From the NCBI RefSeq assembly GCF_036178845.1, contig NZ_CP108071.1, positions 186,001-250,000 of the forward strand: a stretch of 64,000 bases of DNA, written 5' to 3'. Under the pieces are notes generated by a model. That model was not told the DNA's origin, searched no databases, and saw nothing but the letters and a program-made list of their open reading frames with translations. Both the position numbers and the translations under genes were made by a program. This DNA comes from Streptomyces sp. NBC_00271 (GTDB lineage: Bacteria > Actinomycetota > Actinomycetes > Streptomycetales > Streptomycetaceae). This document shows positions 33,858-43,291 of this stretch, piece by piece; within the stretch, counting starts at the first letter, position 1, and each line of letters opens with the position of its first letter.

Positions 33858-35747
33858 ATGACGTCCATGCCCGTCACGGGCCTCGTCGACGGAACGCCCG
33901 CACGGCCCGCCGACCTCGTCGTACGAAACGCGAAGATCTTCACGGGCGATGACCAGCGCCCCTTCGCCACCGCGCTGGCGGCCACCGCCGGCGTCATAGA
34001 CACCGTTGGCGGAGACGCCGACGTCGCGGGTCTCATCGGATCGAAGACCGTGGTCGTGGATGCCATGGGCCGCCGCGTGGTGCCAGGGCTGAACGACTCG
34101 CACAACCATGTGGTCCGCGGAGGCCTGCACTACACCCTCGAACTGCGCTGGGACGGCGTGCGCACCTTGCGGCAGGCGCTCGCGATGCTGCGCGAGCAGG
34201 CAGCCCGGACGCCCCAGGGTCAATGGGTACGCGTGGCCGGCGGGTGGAGCGTGGAGTCGTTCGTCGAGCGCCGGATGCCCACCCCGGCCGAGCTGAACGA
34301 GGCCGCCCCGGACACGCCGGTGATCGTGACGCACCTCTACCAGGCGGCCATCCTCAACCGTGCCGCGCTGAAGGCGGCCGGGATCACCCGGGAGACCGCG
34401 GCGCCGCCCGGTGGCCAGATCGTCCGCGGCCACGACGGCGAACCCACCGGCATGCTGATCGCCTCCCCCAGCGCGCTGCTGCTCTACTCCACGATCGCCA
34501 AGGCCCCGGTCCTGGACCCCGAGGGCCAGCGGGAGTCCACCCGGCAGTTCCTCCACGAGCTGAACCGCTTCGGCCTGACCTCGCTCATCGACGCGGCAGG
34601 CGGCTTCCAGGACTTCCCGAGCGGCTACGCGGCCGTGACCGGCCTGCACGAGGCAGGCGAGCTGACGGTGCGCATCGCGTACCACCTCTTCCCGCAGACA
34701 TTCGGCGGCGAGGTGGACGACCTGCGCCGCTGGATCGGTATGGTCCGCCCCGAGGACGGCGACGGCTGGCTGCGCTTCAACGGTGCCGGGGAGAACCTCA
34801 TCTGGGCCGCCGCCGACTTCGAGAACTTCACCCAGCCGCGCCCCGAACTTCCTGCCTACGAGGGTGAGTTCGAGAAGGCCGTACGGCTGCTCATGGAGCA
34901 CGGCTGGGGTTTCCGGCTGCACGCCACGTACGACGAGACCATCCGCCGCGACCTCGCCGTCTTCGAGAAACTCGCCGCCGAGGGGCTCTTCCCCAGCGGC
35001 AACCGCTGGCTCTTCGACCATGCGGAGACCATCTCCCCCGAGAGCCTGGACCGTGTCGCCGCGCTCGGCGGCGCCATCGGTGTGCAGCACCGGCTCGCCT
35101 ACCAGGGCGAGACCTTCCGCGACCGCTACGGCGCCGAGGCCGCCGCCGCGGCCCCGCCGCTGGGCGCGATGCGGGAACGCGGACTGACCGTGGCGGCCGG
35201 GACGGACGCCACCCGCGTCTCCACCTACAACCCCTGGGTGGCCCTGTACTGGCTGGTCTCCGGGCGCAACGTGGCCGGTGTGCCGCTGCGCTCGCCCGCC
35301 AACCGGGTGGACCGGGAGACGGCTCTCGCGATGTACACGTCGGCCGGAGCGGCGCTCACCGGGGAAGAGGATGTCAAGGGCCATCTGAGCCCCGGTCATT
35401 ACGCCGACCTCGCGGTGCTGAGCGACGACTACTTCACCGTCCCGGAAGACGAGATCCCCGCCATCGAGTCACTGCTCACCGTGGCGGGCGGCCGGATCGT
35501 CTACGCGGCGGGCCAGTTCGAAGGCCTCGCCGCGTCGGCACCGGCCGTGATGCCCGAGTGGAGCCCGATCGCCCACTTCGGCGGCTACCAGGCTTCACCG
35601 TGGCCCGCCCGCCCGGAGCGCTCCGGGGTCCGGCAGGCCGAGCTGCTGGGTCAGGCCGCCGCCGAATCCGCCGGCTACCGCCGCTGGCGCGTCGAGCGCG
35701 GTCTCGCCGCCGACGTCCCCGCCCTCGACGACCCCTGCTTCGGCTGA
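33858..35747 (+). CDS. YtcJ-type metal-dependent amidohydrolase
   Basis: 629 residues. The composite domain (VVRNAKIFTG) and metal sites of the amidohydrolase barrel are present: DSHNHVVRGG, FRLHATYDE, FDHAETI and AGTDATRVSTYNPW. The length fits YtcJ-like members, which hydrolyse amides, formamides or esters. The ATG at 33858 follows GGAG; a GTG at 33846 is less likely. It is the first gene of a five-gene operon in which the last four overlap by 4 bp, and it has a dyad promoter upstream. The substrate is unknown. Confidence 0.9.
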   Translation: MTSMPVTGLVDGTPARPADLVVRNAKIFTGDDQRPFATALAATAGVIDTVGGDADVAGLIGSKTVVVDAMGRRVVPGLNDSHNHVVRGGLHYTLELRWDGVRTLRQALAMLREQAARTPQGQWVRVAGGWSVESFVERRMPTPAELNEAAPDTPVIVTHLYQAAILNRAALKAAGITRETAAPPGGQIVRGHDGEPTGMLIASPSALLLYSTIAKAPVLDPEGQRESTRQFLHELNRFGLTSLIDAAGGFQDFPSGYAAVTGLHEAGELTVRIAYHLFPQTFGGEVDDLRRWIGMVRPEDGDGWLRFNGAGENLIWAAADFENFTQPRPELPAYEGEFEKAVRLLMEHGWGFRLHATYDETIRRDLAVFEKLAAEGLFPSGNRWLFDHAETISPESLDRVAALGGAIGVQHRLAYQGETFRDRYGAEAAAAAPPLGAMRERGLTVAAGTDATRVSTYNPWVALYWLVSGRNVAGVPLRSPANRVDRETALAMYTSAGAALTGEEDVKGHLSPGHYADLAVLSDDYFTVPEDEIPAIESLLTVAGGRIVYAAGQFEGLAASAPAVMPEWSPIAHFGGYQASPWPARPERSGVRQAELLGQAAAESAGYRRWRVERGLAADVPALDDPCFG

Positions 35748-35757
35748 GGAGCATCCG

Positions 35758-36270
35758 ATGACTGTGGGTCTGCTCATCCTCCGTCTCGTCACCGGACTGC
35801 TGCTGGCCGCGCACGGGCTGCAGAAGGTGAGCTTCCGACTGGGCGGACAGGGTCTGGCGGGCGGCATCGCCGAGTTCCGGGAGGACGGCTTCCGCGGCGG
35901 GGCGCTCACCGCCCTGGCCGCCGGCGGAGGTCAGATCACCGCCGGAATCCTCTTCCTCGCAGGGGCGCTCACTCCGCTTGCGGTCGCCACCGCCGTGGGT
36001 GTGATGACCGTCGCCGTCACCGTCAAATGGCCGAACGGGCCCTGGGCCCCGCACGACGGCTACGAATACCCCGGCTTCCTGGTGGTGGCCGCGGTGGTGC
36101 TCGGCTTCACAGGACCCGGGAGCTGGTCGCTCGACGACTTCTACGGGCCGACCCCCTGGCCCGGATGGGTGGCAGCGACCGCCGCCGCGGTCGGACTGGC
36201 CGCCGGCCTGCTCACCCGGCTCGCCCTGCACCGGGCCCCGCACACCCCCACCGCCGAGGAGACGTCATGA
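35758..36270 (+). CDS. DoxX-family membrane protein
   Basis: 170 residues with four hydrophobic helices. The first carries LLILRLVTGLLLAAHGLQK, the DoxX hallmark, and GHDGYEYP-type loop residues (PHDGYEYPGFLVV) follow. DoxX proteins are often coupled to redox enzymes at the membrane. It starts 10 bp after the amidohydrolase stop and its stop overlaps the next ATG. Confidence 0.88.
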   Translation: MTVGLLILRLVTGLLLAAHGLQKVSFRLGGQGLAGGIAEFREDGFRGGALTALAAGGGQITAGILFLAGALTPLAVATAVGVMTVAVTVKWPNGPWAPHDGYEYPGFLVVAAVVLGFTGPGSWSLDDFYGPTPWPGWVAATAAAVGLAAGLLTRLALHRAPHTPTAEETS

Positions 36271-36965
36271 AGGCCGTCCTGCTCCGTACATCCGACCGGC
36301 TGCTGCCGAGCAGCTCCCACACCTACGGACCGCTGCCGACACTGCTCGTCGTGCTCACGTTCGTGACCGGCGTCGTGGACGCCGTCAGCTATCTCGGCCT
36401 GGGCCGTGTCTTCGTCGCCAACATGACGGGCAACGTGATCTTCTTCGCGTTCTCCCTGTCGGGGGCCAAGACCCTCTCCCTGTGGGCCTCGGCGCTGGCC
36501 ATCGGCGCCTTCATGGCGGGGGCATGGGGCGAGGCCCGCATCGCGGGCAGCCCCGACGACACCGTGCGGCGCTTCCGGATGATCGTAGGCGTCCAGGCCC
36601 TGCTGGTGTCGGGCGCCGCCGTGACGGCCGCCGCGCTCGGGCACCACTCGACGGGAGCGATCGCCCTGCTGATCATCCTCCTCGGTTGCGGGATGGGCCT
36701 GCAGAACGCGGTCGTCCGCCGACTGGCCGTCCCCGACCTCACCACCACCGTGCTGACTCTGACCGTCACCGGGCTCGCCTCCGACCGCCCGGGCCGACCC
36801 ACCATACGCCGCCTCACGTCCATCGCCGCGATGCTCTGCGGCGCCCTGTGCGGAGGCGCACTCACCCTGCACGCCGGGATCGCCTGGGCCCTTCTGCTCG
36901 CCCTGATCCTTCTGCTCACCGTGGCCGCCACGGCGAGCACCCCGACCGAAAGGAACCTCGCGTGA
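36267..36965 (+). CDS. YoaK family (DUF1275) membrane protein
   Basis: 232 residues with six or so hydrophobic segments and the family pattern FVTGVVDAVSYLGLGRVFVA and NMTGNVIFFAF, then GCGMGLQNAVVRRL. Function unknown; a transporter role has been suggested for the family. ATGA overlaps at the front and GTGA at the end show tight coupling. Confidence 0.88.
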   Translation: MKAVLLRTSDRLLPSSSHTYGPLPTLLVVLTFVTGVVDAVSYLGLGRVFVANMTGNVIFFAFSLSGAKTLSLWASALAIGAFMAGAWGEARIAGSPDDTVRRFRMIVGVQALLVSGAAVTAAALGHHSTGAIALLIILLGCGMGLQNAVVRRLAVPDLTTTVLTLTVTGLASDRPGRPTIRRLTSIAAMLCGALCGGALTLHAGIAWALLLALILLLTVAATASTPTERNLA

Positions 36966-38050
36966 CAACCGCCGACACCTCCGGATGGACTGCCCGACGC
37001 GCGCTGCTCAAGCGTGCTGCACTGGCCGCGTCCCTGCCTGCCGCCGCCACAGTGCTGGGCGGCGCCCTGACCGGCACCGCCCGCGCGGCCGACGGCCCCG
37101 ACCTGCCCGACTTCGCCCCCGTGCCCAGCCAGGCATTCGGCCCGGCGCTCAACGAGAAGGGCTACTACGTGGGCCGCATCGGCGGCGCCTTGTATTGGGT
37201 CACCGACGGCAGCTACCAGGCGATGTTCCTCGCCACCCGTGAAGGCGTGGTACTGGTCGACGCCCCGCCCACGATCGGCCACAACCTGCAGCGCGCGATC
37301 GACGACGTCACCGGACCGCTCGGCCTGCCGAACCGGGTCACACACCTGGTCTACTCGCACTCCCACGCCGACCACATCGGCGCCGCCGGGCTGTGGGACA
37401 AGAACGTCGAGCGCATCGCCCATGTCGAGAACCGTCGCCTCCTGCGACGCGACGCCGACCCCGAGCGGCCGGTGCCCACCACCGTCTTCGAGGACCGCCT
37501 CACCGTCAAGGTTGGCGGCGAGCGCCTGGAACTGGCGTACCACGGACCCAACCACTCGCCGGACAACATTTACGTGTACGCGCCCGACTACCGCACCCTG
37601 ATGCTGGTCGACGTCGTCTACCCGGGCTGGGTCCCCTTCAAGGAACTCGCGGTCTCGCAGGACATCCCCGGCTGGATCAAGGCCCATGACACGGCACTGA
37701 GCTACCCCTGGCGGACACTCGTCGGCGGCCACCTCGGGCGCCTGGGCCACCGCTCGGACGCGGAAACGCAGAAGCAGTACATGGACGACCTGACGGCCAG
37801 CACACACGCCGCCCTCACCGGGCTCGACCCGACCCCGTACTTCGCCAAGTACGGGCCGTCCGGCAACGCCTGGGCCATCTTCAAGACCTACCTGGCCGCC
37901 GTAGCCGAGCACGCCGCCGCCCCGGTGACCGACAAGTACCTGGGGGTCCTGGCCGCCGCCGACGTCTTCACCGTGGACAACGCCGCCGCGCTGCTCGAAT
38001 CGCTCCGCATCGACTCCGACGTCCTCGGCCCGTTCGGGATCCACGCGTGA
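36962..38050 (+). CDS. exported metallo-beta-lactamase-fold hydrolase
   Basis: 362 residues. The twin-arginine-like signal ARRALLKRAALAA and an ARA cleavage region suggest Tat export. The MBL zinc motif HSHADHIG is complete, with further ligands at HGPNHSPDN, LVDVVYPGW and GGHLGRLGH. Members cleave lactones, esters, phosphodiesters or related bonds. It is translated by GTGA overlap with the previous and following genes, so it probably works in the same pathway as the amidohydrolase. Confidence 0.88.
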   Translation: MTTADTSGWTARRALLKRAALAASLPAAATVLGGALTGTARAADGPDLPDFAPVPSQAFGPALNEKGYYVGRIGGALYWVTDGSYQAMFLATREGVVLVDAPPTIGHNLQRAIDDVTGPLGLPNRVTHLVYSHSHADHIGAAGLWDKNVERIAHVENRRLLRRDADPERPVPTTVFEDRLTVKVGGERLELAYHGPNHSPDNIYVYAPDYRTLMLVDVVYPGWVPFKELAVSQDIPGWIKAHDTALSYPWRTLVGGHLGRLGHRSDAETQKQYMDDLTASTHAALTGLDPTPYFAKYGPSGNAWAIFKTYLAAVAEHAAAPVTDKYLGVLAAADVFTVDNAAALLESLRIDSDVLGPFGIHA

Positions 38051-38916
38051 CCGCCAAGGCACCGATCGGCTTTTTCACCCACGTGATCCCGGTGGGAGGC
38101 ATCGACATCGAGTACGCGCGCGGTGGCGAGGGCCCCACCGTGGTGCTGCTGCACGGCTATCCGCAGACCTGGTACGAGTGGCGGGGCGTCATGCTCGCCC
38201 TCGCCGAGCACTACACCGTCATCGCGCCCAGCCTGCGCGGCGCCGGCCGGTCCAGCGCGCCCCTCGACGGCTACGACAAGAAGACCATGGCCGCGGATGT
38301 GCACGCTCTGTTGCGTCACCTCAACCTGGCCGACGACGTGCGCCTGGTCGGCCACGACATCGGCAGCATGGTCGCCTACGCCTACGCCGCGCAGTTCCCC
38401 GGCACGGTACGACGGCTGGTGCTCAGCGAGGCGCCGATCCCCGACGAGAGCATCTACCGCGCCCCCGCACTGACCGCCGCCGGGCCCGGAGCCTGGAACT
38501 GGGGATTCTTCAACCTGGAAGAAGGCACACCCGAGAGCGTAATCTCCGGACGGGAGCGGACCTGGGTCGAAGGGTTCATCGGCGCCAAGGCCGTTCAGAA
38601 GCACCGGGCGACCGACGCGACCGCACTGGACGAGTACGCCCTGCGGCTCAGCGACCCCGCGCATCTGCGGGCGAGTCTCGCCTGGTTTCGCGCGTTCGAC
38701 CAAGACGTCGCCGACAACGCGGAGTTCGGCAAGACGCCCCTTGAGATGCCCATTCTGGCCGTCGGTGCGGCATCGAGCCACGCCACACGCGTCGCGGACC
38801 AGGTGCGACAGTACGCACGGCACGTCCAGGGCGTGGTCGTCGACGACTGCGGCCACTGGCTCTACGAGGAGCAGCCCCTCGAAACCGCCCGGCTGCTCCG
38901 GGGGTTCCTCGCCTGA
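38047..38916 (+). CDS. epoxide hydrolase-like alpha/beta hydrolase
   Basis: 289 residues, the cytoplasmic counterpart of the exported protein at 25906-26916. The oxyanion loop is HGYPQTWYEW, the Asp nucleophile lies in GHDIGSMVA, and the catalytic His in DCGHWLYEEQP. GTG start with GTGA overlap; last gene of the operon, followed by a strong terminator. An Asp nucleophile implies epoxide or haloalkane hydrolysis. Confidence 0.9.
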   Translation: MTAKAPIGFFTHVIPVGGIDIEYARGGEGPTVVLLHGYPQTWYEWRGVMLALAEHYTVIAPSLRGAGRSSAPLDGYDKKTMAADVHALLRHLNLADDVRLVGHDIGSMVAYAYAAQFPGTVRRLVLSEAPIPDESIYRAPALTAAGPGAWNWGFFNLEEGTPESVISGRERTWVEGFIGAKAVQKHRATDATALDEYALRLSDPAHLRASLAWFRAFDQDVADNAEFGKTPLEMPILAVGAASSHATRVADQVRQYARHVQGVVVDDCGHWLYEEQPLETARLLRGFLA

Positions 38917-38940
38917 CACACCGGCGCTGGACTCGTCATC

Positions 38941-38976
38941 GCCCGGACCGGGATCCTGCACTCTCCCGGTCCGGGC
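38941..38976 (+). terminator. hairpin terminator of the amidohydrolase operon
   Basis: A perfect 13-bp stem GCCCGGACCGGGA / TCCCGGTCCGGGC with a 10-nt loop, 24 bp after the last stop. Confidence 0.85.
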
Positions 38977-39017
38977 TGGGCGGTCTTCCCGACGCCCGTA
39001 CCGCATTCCGCATGCGC

Positions 39018-39029
39018 AGTCATCCGACT
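39018..39029 (+). promoter_or_regulatory. dyad site 4, orphan
   Basis: AGTCAT-CCGACT followed by CAGG. At 32-37 nt stands CACTTG, a poor -10, and no gene follows. Probably the relic of a lost promoter. Confidence 0.3.
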
Positions 39030-39140
39030 CAGGCCGCTCCGAGTACTGCTCACGCACTTGTGAGAAGAGCCGCGCCGTGCTGACCGTGCCCCTGCGGCTC
39101 CCGCCAGGACGGTTGGGCGCAAGGACGTTCGCCGATGCGC

Positions 39141-39449
39141 TCATGTCCGCGGAGGCCGACGCCCTCTGCCGCGCCGTATACGGGGAGGTTCGGGAGCGTG
39201 CCGGCGTATGTGGTGCGGCCCTCGCCTGCCTGAATGGTGGTGACGGCCGCCCACTGTCCAAAGTGCGGGTGGTCGCAGCCGGCGAGGACCGTGGCTCCCT
39301 CGGCGTTGAGCCCGTCGGTCCACATCGTCACGGCGGCAGACTCGTCGAGTTCGAGTTCGGTGTCCTTGGAGACGACCGTCACGTCCTCGGTGAGGTTGCT
39401 GAACTCGTCGTACCCAGACACTGGCGGACTCGGCAAGCCGGACCGGCAT
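39141..39449 (-). pseudogene. C-terminal fragment of a GH42 beta-galactosidase, frameshifted
   Basis: LAESASVW, then after a one-base shift YDEFSNLTEDVTVVSKDTEL, followed by LAGCDHPHFGQWAAVTT and GRTTYAGTLPN. This is the trimerisation-domain pattern of GH42 enzymes (LAGYDHPHFG, AVTT, TYVGT). The catalytic barrel is missing. Confidence 0.7.
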
Positions 39450-39660
39450 GGCGTCGGTGCGGGCTCGGGTCTTGTCGTCGGCGTAGCTGGCGCGAGGGCC
39501 GCGCGCCGGCGTCGCCGCCTACGGGCTCATGGCCCACACCATGGACCTCGTCGACCTCGCCCGGACCACACTCCATAGGCCCTGTTCGACCTGATGCGCC
39601 CGGTCGACGAGGCCGTACGGGAATGGCCCCGCAAGACGCGGCCGGACGCGACACCCACTC

Positions 39661-39765
39661 TGGTACGGGATCCTCAACGCCGCTGACTTCGGCGTTCCGC
39701 AGACGCGAAGGAGGGCGATCCTGCCTGAGGTCGGTCTGCGGCCTGTGCGCGGTGCGGCCACGTAG
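39661..39765 (+). pseudogene. fragment of a C5 cytosine DNA methyltransferase
   Basis: YGILNAADFGVPQTRRRAIL is the conserved motif VIII region of Dcm-type methyltransferases (LNAxDxGVPQxRxR). The frame ends at 39765 and nothing else of the gene is visible. Region 39450-39660 has no gene. Confidence 0.65.
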
Positions 39766-39866
39766 CCGACGGTACGCACTGAGCGACCAAGAGCGGTACG
39801 CCATCCGGAGGGACTGACCGAGGCGGCCCGCGAGGCGATCACGAGCCGGTTGCCGAGACCGGTTTC

Positions 39867-39909
39867 AGTCATATGACGGAAGCCACCCGTTCTGACCTTC
39901 TCGCATCCT
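39867..39909 (+). promoter_or_regulatory. dyad site 5 before the quinone oxidoreductase gene
   Basis: AGTCAT-ATGACG followed by GAAG, with CATCCT at 32-37 nt from the centre (39904-39909). 121 bases separate dyad and start codon. Confidence 0.65.
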
Positions 39910-39999
39910 GAACAGGAATCACACGCCCGCAGTGAGTCCAGGGGGCACGGGGCCAGGGCCGGTCGGAACACCGCCCTCATCGCAAGGAGTGATGGACTG

Positions 40000-40965
40000 A
40001 TGACCACCATGCGTGCTGTTCGAGCTCACAAGCGGGGCGGTCCGGAGCAGCTGGTGTACGAGAGCGCACCACGTCCCGAACCGGCCGCGGGCGAGGTGCT
40101 TGTGTCCGTGCACGCCGCCTCCATCACCAACGGCGAGCTCGCCTGGGAGGCCACATGGACTGACAGCTTCGACGGGACCGGCAGCGATCGCACGCCGGTC
40201 GTTCCCTCGCATGAGGTCAGCGGAGTCGTGGCCGAACTCGGTTCGGCCGTTACCGGCCTCGCCGTGGGAGACGAGGTGTACGGGCTGATCCCGTTCACGC
40301 GTGACGGAGCCACTGCCGAGTACGTCACCGTTCCCGCGGACGCACTGGCAGCCAAGCCGTCCCGGCTGGACCATGCCGGTGCGGCGGCCGTCCCGCTGGC
40401 GGCCCTCACTGCCTGGCAGGCACTGGTCGGCCATGCCTCGTTGACGACCGGGCAGCACGTCCTGGTCCACGGCGGGGCCGGAGGTGTCGGCTCCTTCGCC
40501 GTGCAGATCGCCGCAGCACTCGGCGCGCGAGTGACGGCGACGGCTTCCGCACGAGACCGGGAATTCGTCGCACGGCTCGGCGCGGACCAGGTCATCGACT
40601 ACGCTGGCGACCGCTTCGAGGACCGCGTGGACGGCGCCGACCTCGTGCTGGACACGGTCGGCGGCGACACACTGGCCCGCTCATGGGCGGCGCTGCGCCC
40701 GGGCGGCACCCTGATCAGTATCGTGCAGCCCCCGAATCCGGATGACGCCGCCTCGCGCGGAGCACGCGGGGTGTTCTTCGTCGTCGAGCCGGACCGTACC
40801 GGTCTCGAGGCCGTCACCGAGCTGATCGACAACGGCAGCCTCACCCCGGTCGTGGACCGTGTCGTCCCCCTGTCCGAGACTCCTGCCGCCTACGCGGCCC
40901 TGCAGTCGGAACATCCCAGAGGGAAGATCGTGATCCGGGTGAGCGAAGACACCGGCGTCGCCTGA
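40000..40965 (+). CDS. NADP-dependent quinone oxidoreductase (zinc-free MDR family)
   Basis: 321 residues of the medium-chain reductase family: N-terminal GroES-like part (GGPEQLVYESAPRPEPAAGE), VPSHEVSGVV, and the NADPH-binding LVHGGAGGVGSFAVQIA. The zinc ligands of alcohol dehydrogenases are absent, as in QOR/zeta-crystallin types, which reduce quinones. The ATG at 40000 follows AAGGAG. Single gene with a dyad promoter upstream. Confidence 0.9.
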   Translation: MTTMRAVRAHKRGGPEQLVYESAPRPEPAAGEVLVSVHAASITNGELAWEATWTDSFDGTGSDRTPVVPSHEVSGVVAELGSAVTGLAVGDEVYGLIPFTRDGATAEYVTVPADALAAKPSRLDHAGAAAVPLAALTAWQALVGHASLTTGQHVLVHGGAGGVGSFAVQIAAALGARVTATASARDREFVARLGADQVIDYAGDRFEDRVDGADLVLDTVGGDTLARSWAALRPGGTLISIVQPPNPDDAASRGARGVFFVVEPDRTGLEAVTELIDNGSLTPVVDRVVPLSETPAAYAALQSEHPRGKIVIRVSEDTGVA

Positions 40966-41631
40966 ATCGGGAGGTCGTGGGCCACCGGTTCGATAGGCCG
41001 GTGACGCATTACCCGTGCCTGTCACGACGTCATGGCCGCGTGCCCCTGCCGCCCCGGCCAAGGGTCCGCGACGGGGTCGACGTATCCCTGAACGCTCGCC
41101 AAGGGTGCTGCGCACCACCATCGCGACGCGTGCGCGTACGTCCGCTGCGCAGCTGAGGTACAGGGCGGCGAGCGCCTCATCGCGGATGGACTCCAGCAGA
41201 TCCTGCGGCCCCAGTCCGCTCTGCCTGGCGGCACTATTCAGAAGAGTAGCCAGATCACCGATGGCCCGACATTCGATGAAGCCCGCGCAGGCGCCGGCCA
41301 CGCACGGCCGGCCCCTGGGTTTCCTGTCGTGCGGTGTATTCCTCATGGACGGTCATGATCATTCCTTCCACGGCCCCGAAGGACATCGCCTGATCGGAAA
41401 CAGTGCACCCGGCCGCCCTTTACGTCCCACCGGAGCTGCCACCATCGCACCGCCTTCACATCGTTCGACGCTTCCGTCAAGCGACTGCATCTTCATCTGA
41501 AATCCGGTGAGACAACGGGCCGGGCACGGAGACGCTTCGTGGAGAGCGAGACACCCGGTTTCAGTACTGCGACGGAACGACTCCCGGCGCATCCGAGCCG
41601 CGCTCGTCACACCACATCGCACCTCGACCGC
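40966..41631. other. gap, possibly degraded coding DNA
   Basis: On the minus strand GGAAGGA before an ATG at about 41352 opens a 33-codon peptide. A second frame continues GFIECRAIGDLATLLNSAAR and LGPQDLLESIRDEALAALYL, which looks protein-like, perhaps one gene broken by a frameshift. No family was recognised. Confidence 0.35.
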
Positions 41632-41674
41632 AGTCGGATGACGGATACCCCGGACGTTCGGAAAGCGCCAGGCT
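41632..41674 (+). promoter_or_regulatory. dyad site 6 before the WrbA remnant
   Basis: AGTCGG-ATGACG with CAGGCT at 32-37 nt from the centre (41669-41674). 88 bases separate it from the remnant's GTG start, close to the spacing at sites 3, 9 and 10. Confidence 0.5.
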
Positions 41675-41731
41675 GTTCACGCCCTAGAATTGATCCGAAT
41701 CCCTGGAATCGTCGTGGCCTATGCGGTAAAC

Positions 41732-42010
41732 GTGGCCGTCATCTATTACTCATCCACCGGAACCGTCTTCTAACTCGTCCAGGCCGCCGCGACAGCCGCG
41801 GAAAAGGCGAGGGCCGAGGTGCGGCTGCGGAAGGTGAGGGAACGCGCGCCAGCGGAGGCCGTCGTCACCGATCAGGGCTGGTCCGACCCACCACGCCGCC
41901 ACCCAGCGCACCCCCGTCGCGACCCTCGATGACCTGGAGTGGGCTGACGCGAGCATGCTCGGCTCGCCCACCCGTTATGGGCTGTCCGCGTCTCAGTTGA
42001 CGGCCACCAC
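41732..42010 (+). pseudogene. WrbA-type NAD(P)H:quinone oxidoreductase, broken
   Basis: VAVIYYSSTGTVF (flavodoxin phosphate loop), an in-frame TAA, then LVQAAATAAEKARAEVRLRK and VTDQGWSD. After a frameshift, VATLDDLEWADASMLGSPTR follows, and there the similarity ends. These are the first about 95 residues of a WrbA protein; the rest is lost. A stop, a frameshift and truncation make it dead. Confidence 0.8.
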
Positions 42011-42156
42011 GGTCCCGCCGCGCCCGCGCATCACCACGATCCCGCTCCGTCGCAGCGACGGCCGTGTGGCCTCCGGTCAGCGCACGGCCGTTTCATGCCT
42101 TTCTCGGCACCCCGTTGCTCGCGCCGGCGACGCGCTGCGGTGGGAAGTGAAGAGTG

Positions 42157-43014
42157 CTACCCGTCGTGGTGCACGGCGTCGAGAACGATGCGCAGGACCG
42201 CCTGCGGGTGGGACACCATTACTGCGTGCGAGGAGTCCGCGTACTCGACATGGGCATGCGCGCGCTCGGCCATGAACCGCTGACCTGCGGGCGGAATGGC
42301 CTTGTCGTTGCGCGTGACGAGGTCCCAGGACGGGATGGTCTTCCACGCCGGATCGCCGGACGTCTCGGTGTCGGCCGTGTAGGACAGGGGCCTCTGCGTG
42401 GCGGCCATCACCGAGGCCGCGGAGGCGGACACGTCGGCCGCGAACACCTCCCGGAAGTCCTGGGGCTTGATGTAGATGTCCGCATCCTGGCCGCCCGGCG
42501 CGGACGGGTTCGGAGCCGGGCGCGTGAGGGTCGTGTCGGGGCCGAGCAGCGAACCCGGGTACTTCTGCGGGTCGAGTACGGTCGCGATGCTCTCCCCCTT
42601 GTCGGGGACGAACGCTCCCACATACACCAACGCCTTGACGTTGTCAACTCCGCGGGCCGCGTTGGTGATGACCGCACCGCCGTAGGAGTGTCCGACGAGC
42701 ACGATCGGTCCGCTGATCGTCCGCAGGATCGAGCGTATGTAGTCGGCGTCGCTGGTGAGACCGCGCAGCGGATTCGGCGCCGCGACAACCGGATAGCCGA
42801 GGCGCTGCAGATCCGCGACATCCGTGTTCCACCCGCTGGAGTCGGCGAAGGCCCCGTGAACAAAGACGATCGTGGGCTTCGCGGTGCTTTCGGGGCTGCT
42901 GTCCGCGGTGGCAGCCGCGCCGACCGCGTTCGGCAGGAATACGGTGAGGGCCGCGCTGAAGGTCAGTACGGGGTACATCCAGCGTCGCTTGAGGGGGCGA
43001 AGGCGAACGGGCAT
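42157..43014 (-). CDS. exported alpha/beta hydrolase
   Basis: 285 residues with a signal peptide (basic MPVRLRPLKRR, hydrophobic core, cleavage near AVGAAA). The active site is HGAFADSSGW oxyanion loop, Ser nucleophile in GHSYGGA, and His in DSSHAVMVSHP. The family (RsbQ/EstX-like, often secreted in Streptomyces) acts on esters; the substrate is unknown. The ATG at 43014 follows GGGAAAG. A dyad promoter lies upstream. Confidence 0.9.
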   Translation of the reverse strand: MPVRLRPLKRRWMYPVLTFSAALTVFLPNAVGAAATADSSPESTAKPTIVFVHGAFADSSGWNTDVADLQRLGYPVVAAPNPLRGLTSDADYIRSILRTISGPIVLVGHSYGGAVITNAARGVDNVKALVYVGAFVPDKGESIATVLDPQKYPGSLLGPDTTLTRPAPNPSAPGGQDADIYIKPQDFREVFAADVSASAASVMAATQRPLSYTADTETSGDPAWKTIPSWDLVTRNDKAIPPAGQRFMAERAHAHVEYADSSHAVMVSHPQAVLRIVLDAVHHDG

Positions 43015-43096
43015 GGCTTTCCCTTTCCCGGGATTGGGTGCCCACTTTCACAACTGGGCCGGAACAGCGGCGAAGTCATCCGTCGCCGTGAGGCCG

Positions 43097-43139
43097 ACAG
43101 TAAGGGGGAAGGCCCTTCAGGGACTTCGGTCATATGACT
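43097..43139 (-). promoter_or_regulatory. dyad site 7 before the exported hydrolase
   Basis: Minus strand AGTCAT-ATGACC followed by GAAG, with TACTGT at 32-37 nt from the centre (43102-43097). This is the best -10 of the set. Confidence 0.7.
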
Positions 43140-43291
43140 GTCCCACCTTGATCGCGAAGGTGACTCCTCACATCCGCGGTACGAGGCTTGCCATTGGTGG
43201 ATTCATGATCCGGTCGTGCTGGTGGCATGCGGCGGACGGGCAAGCACTGCGGACGACGGCGGGGCATAGGAACGGGCCGATCGCCGTGCCG

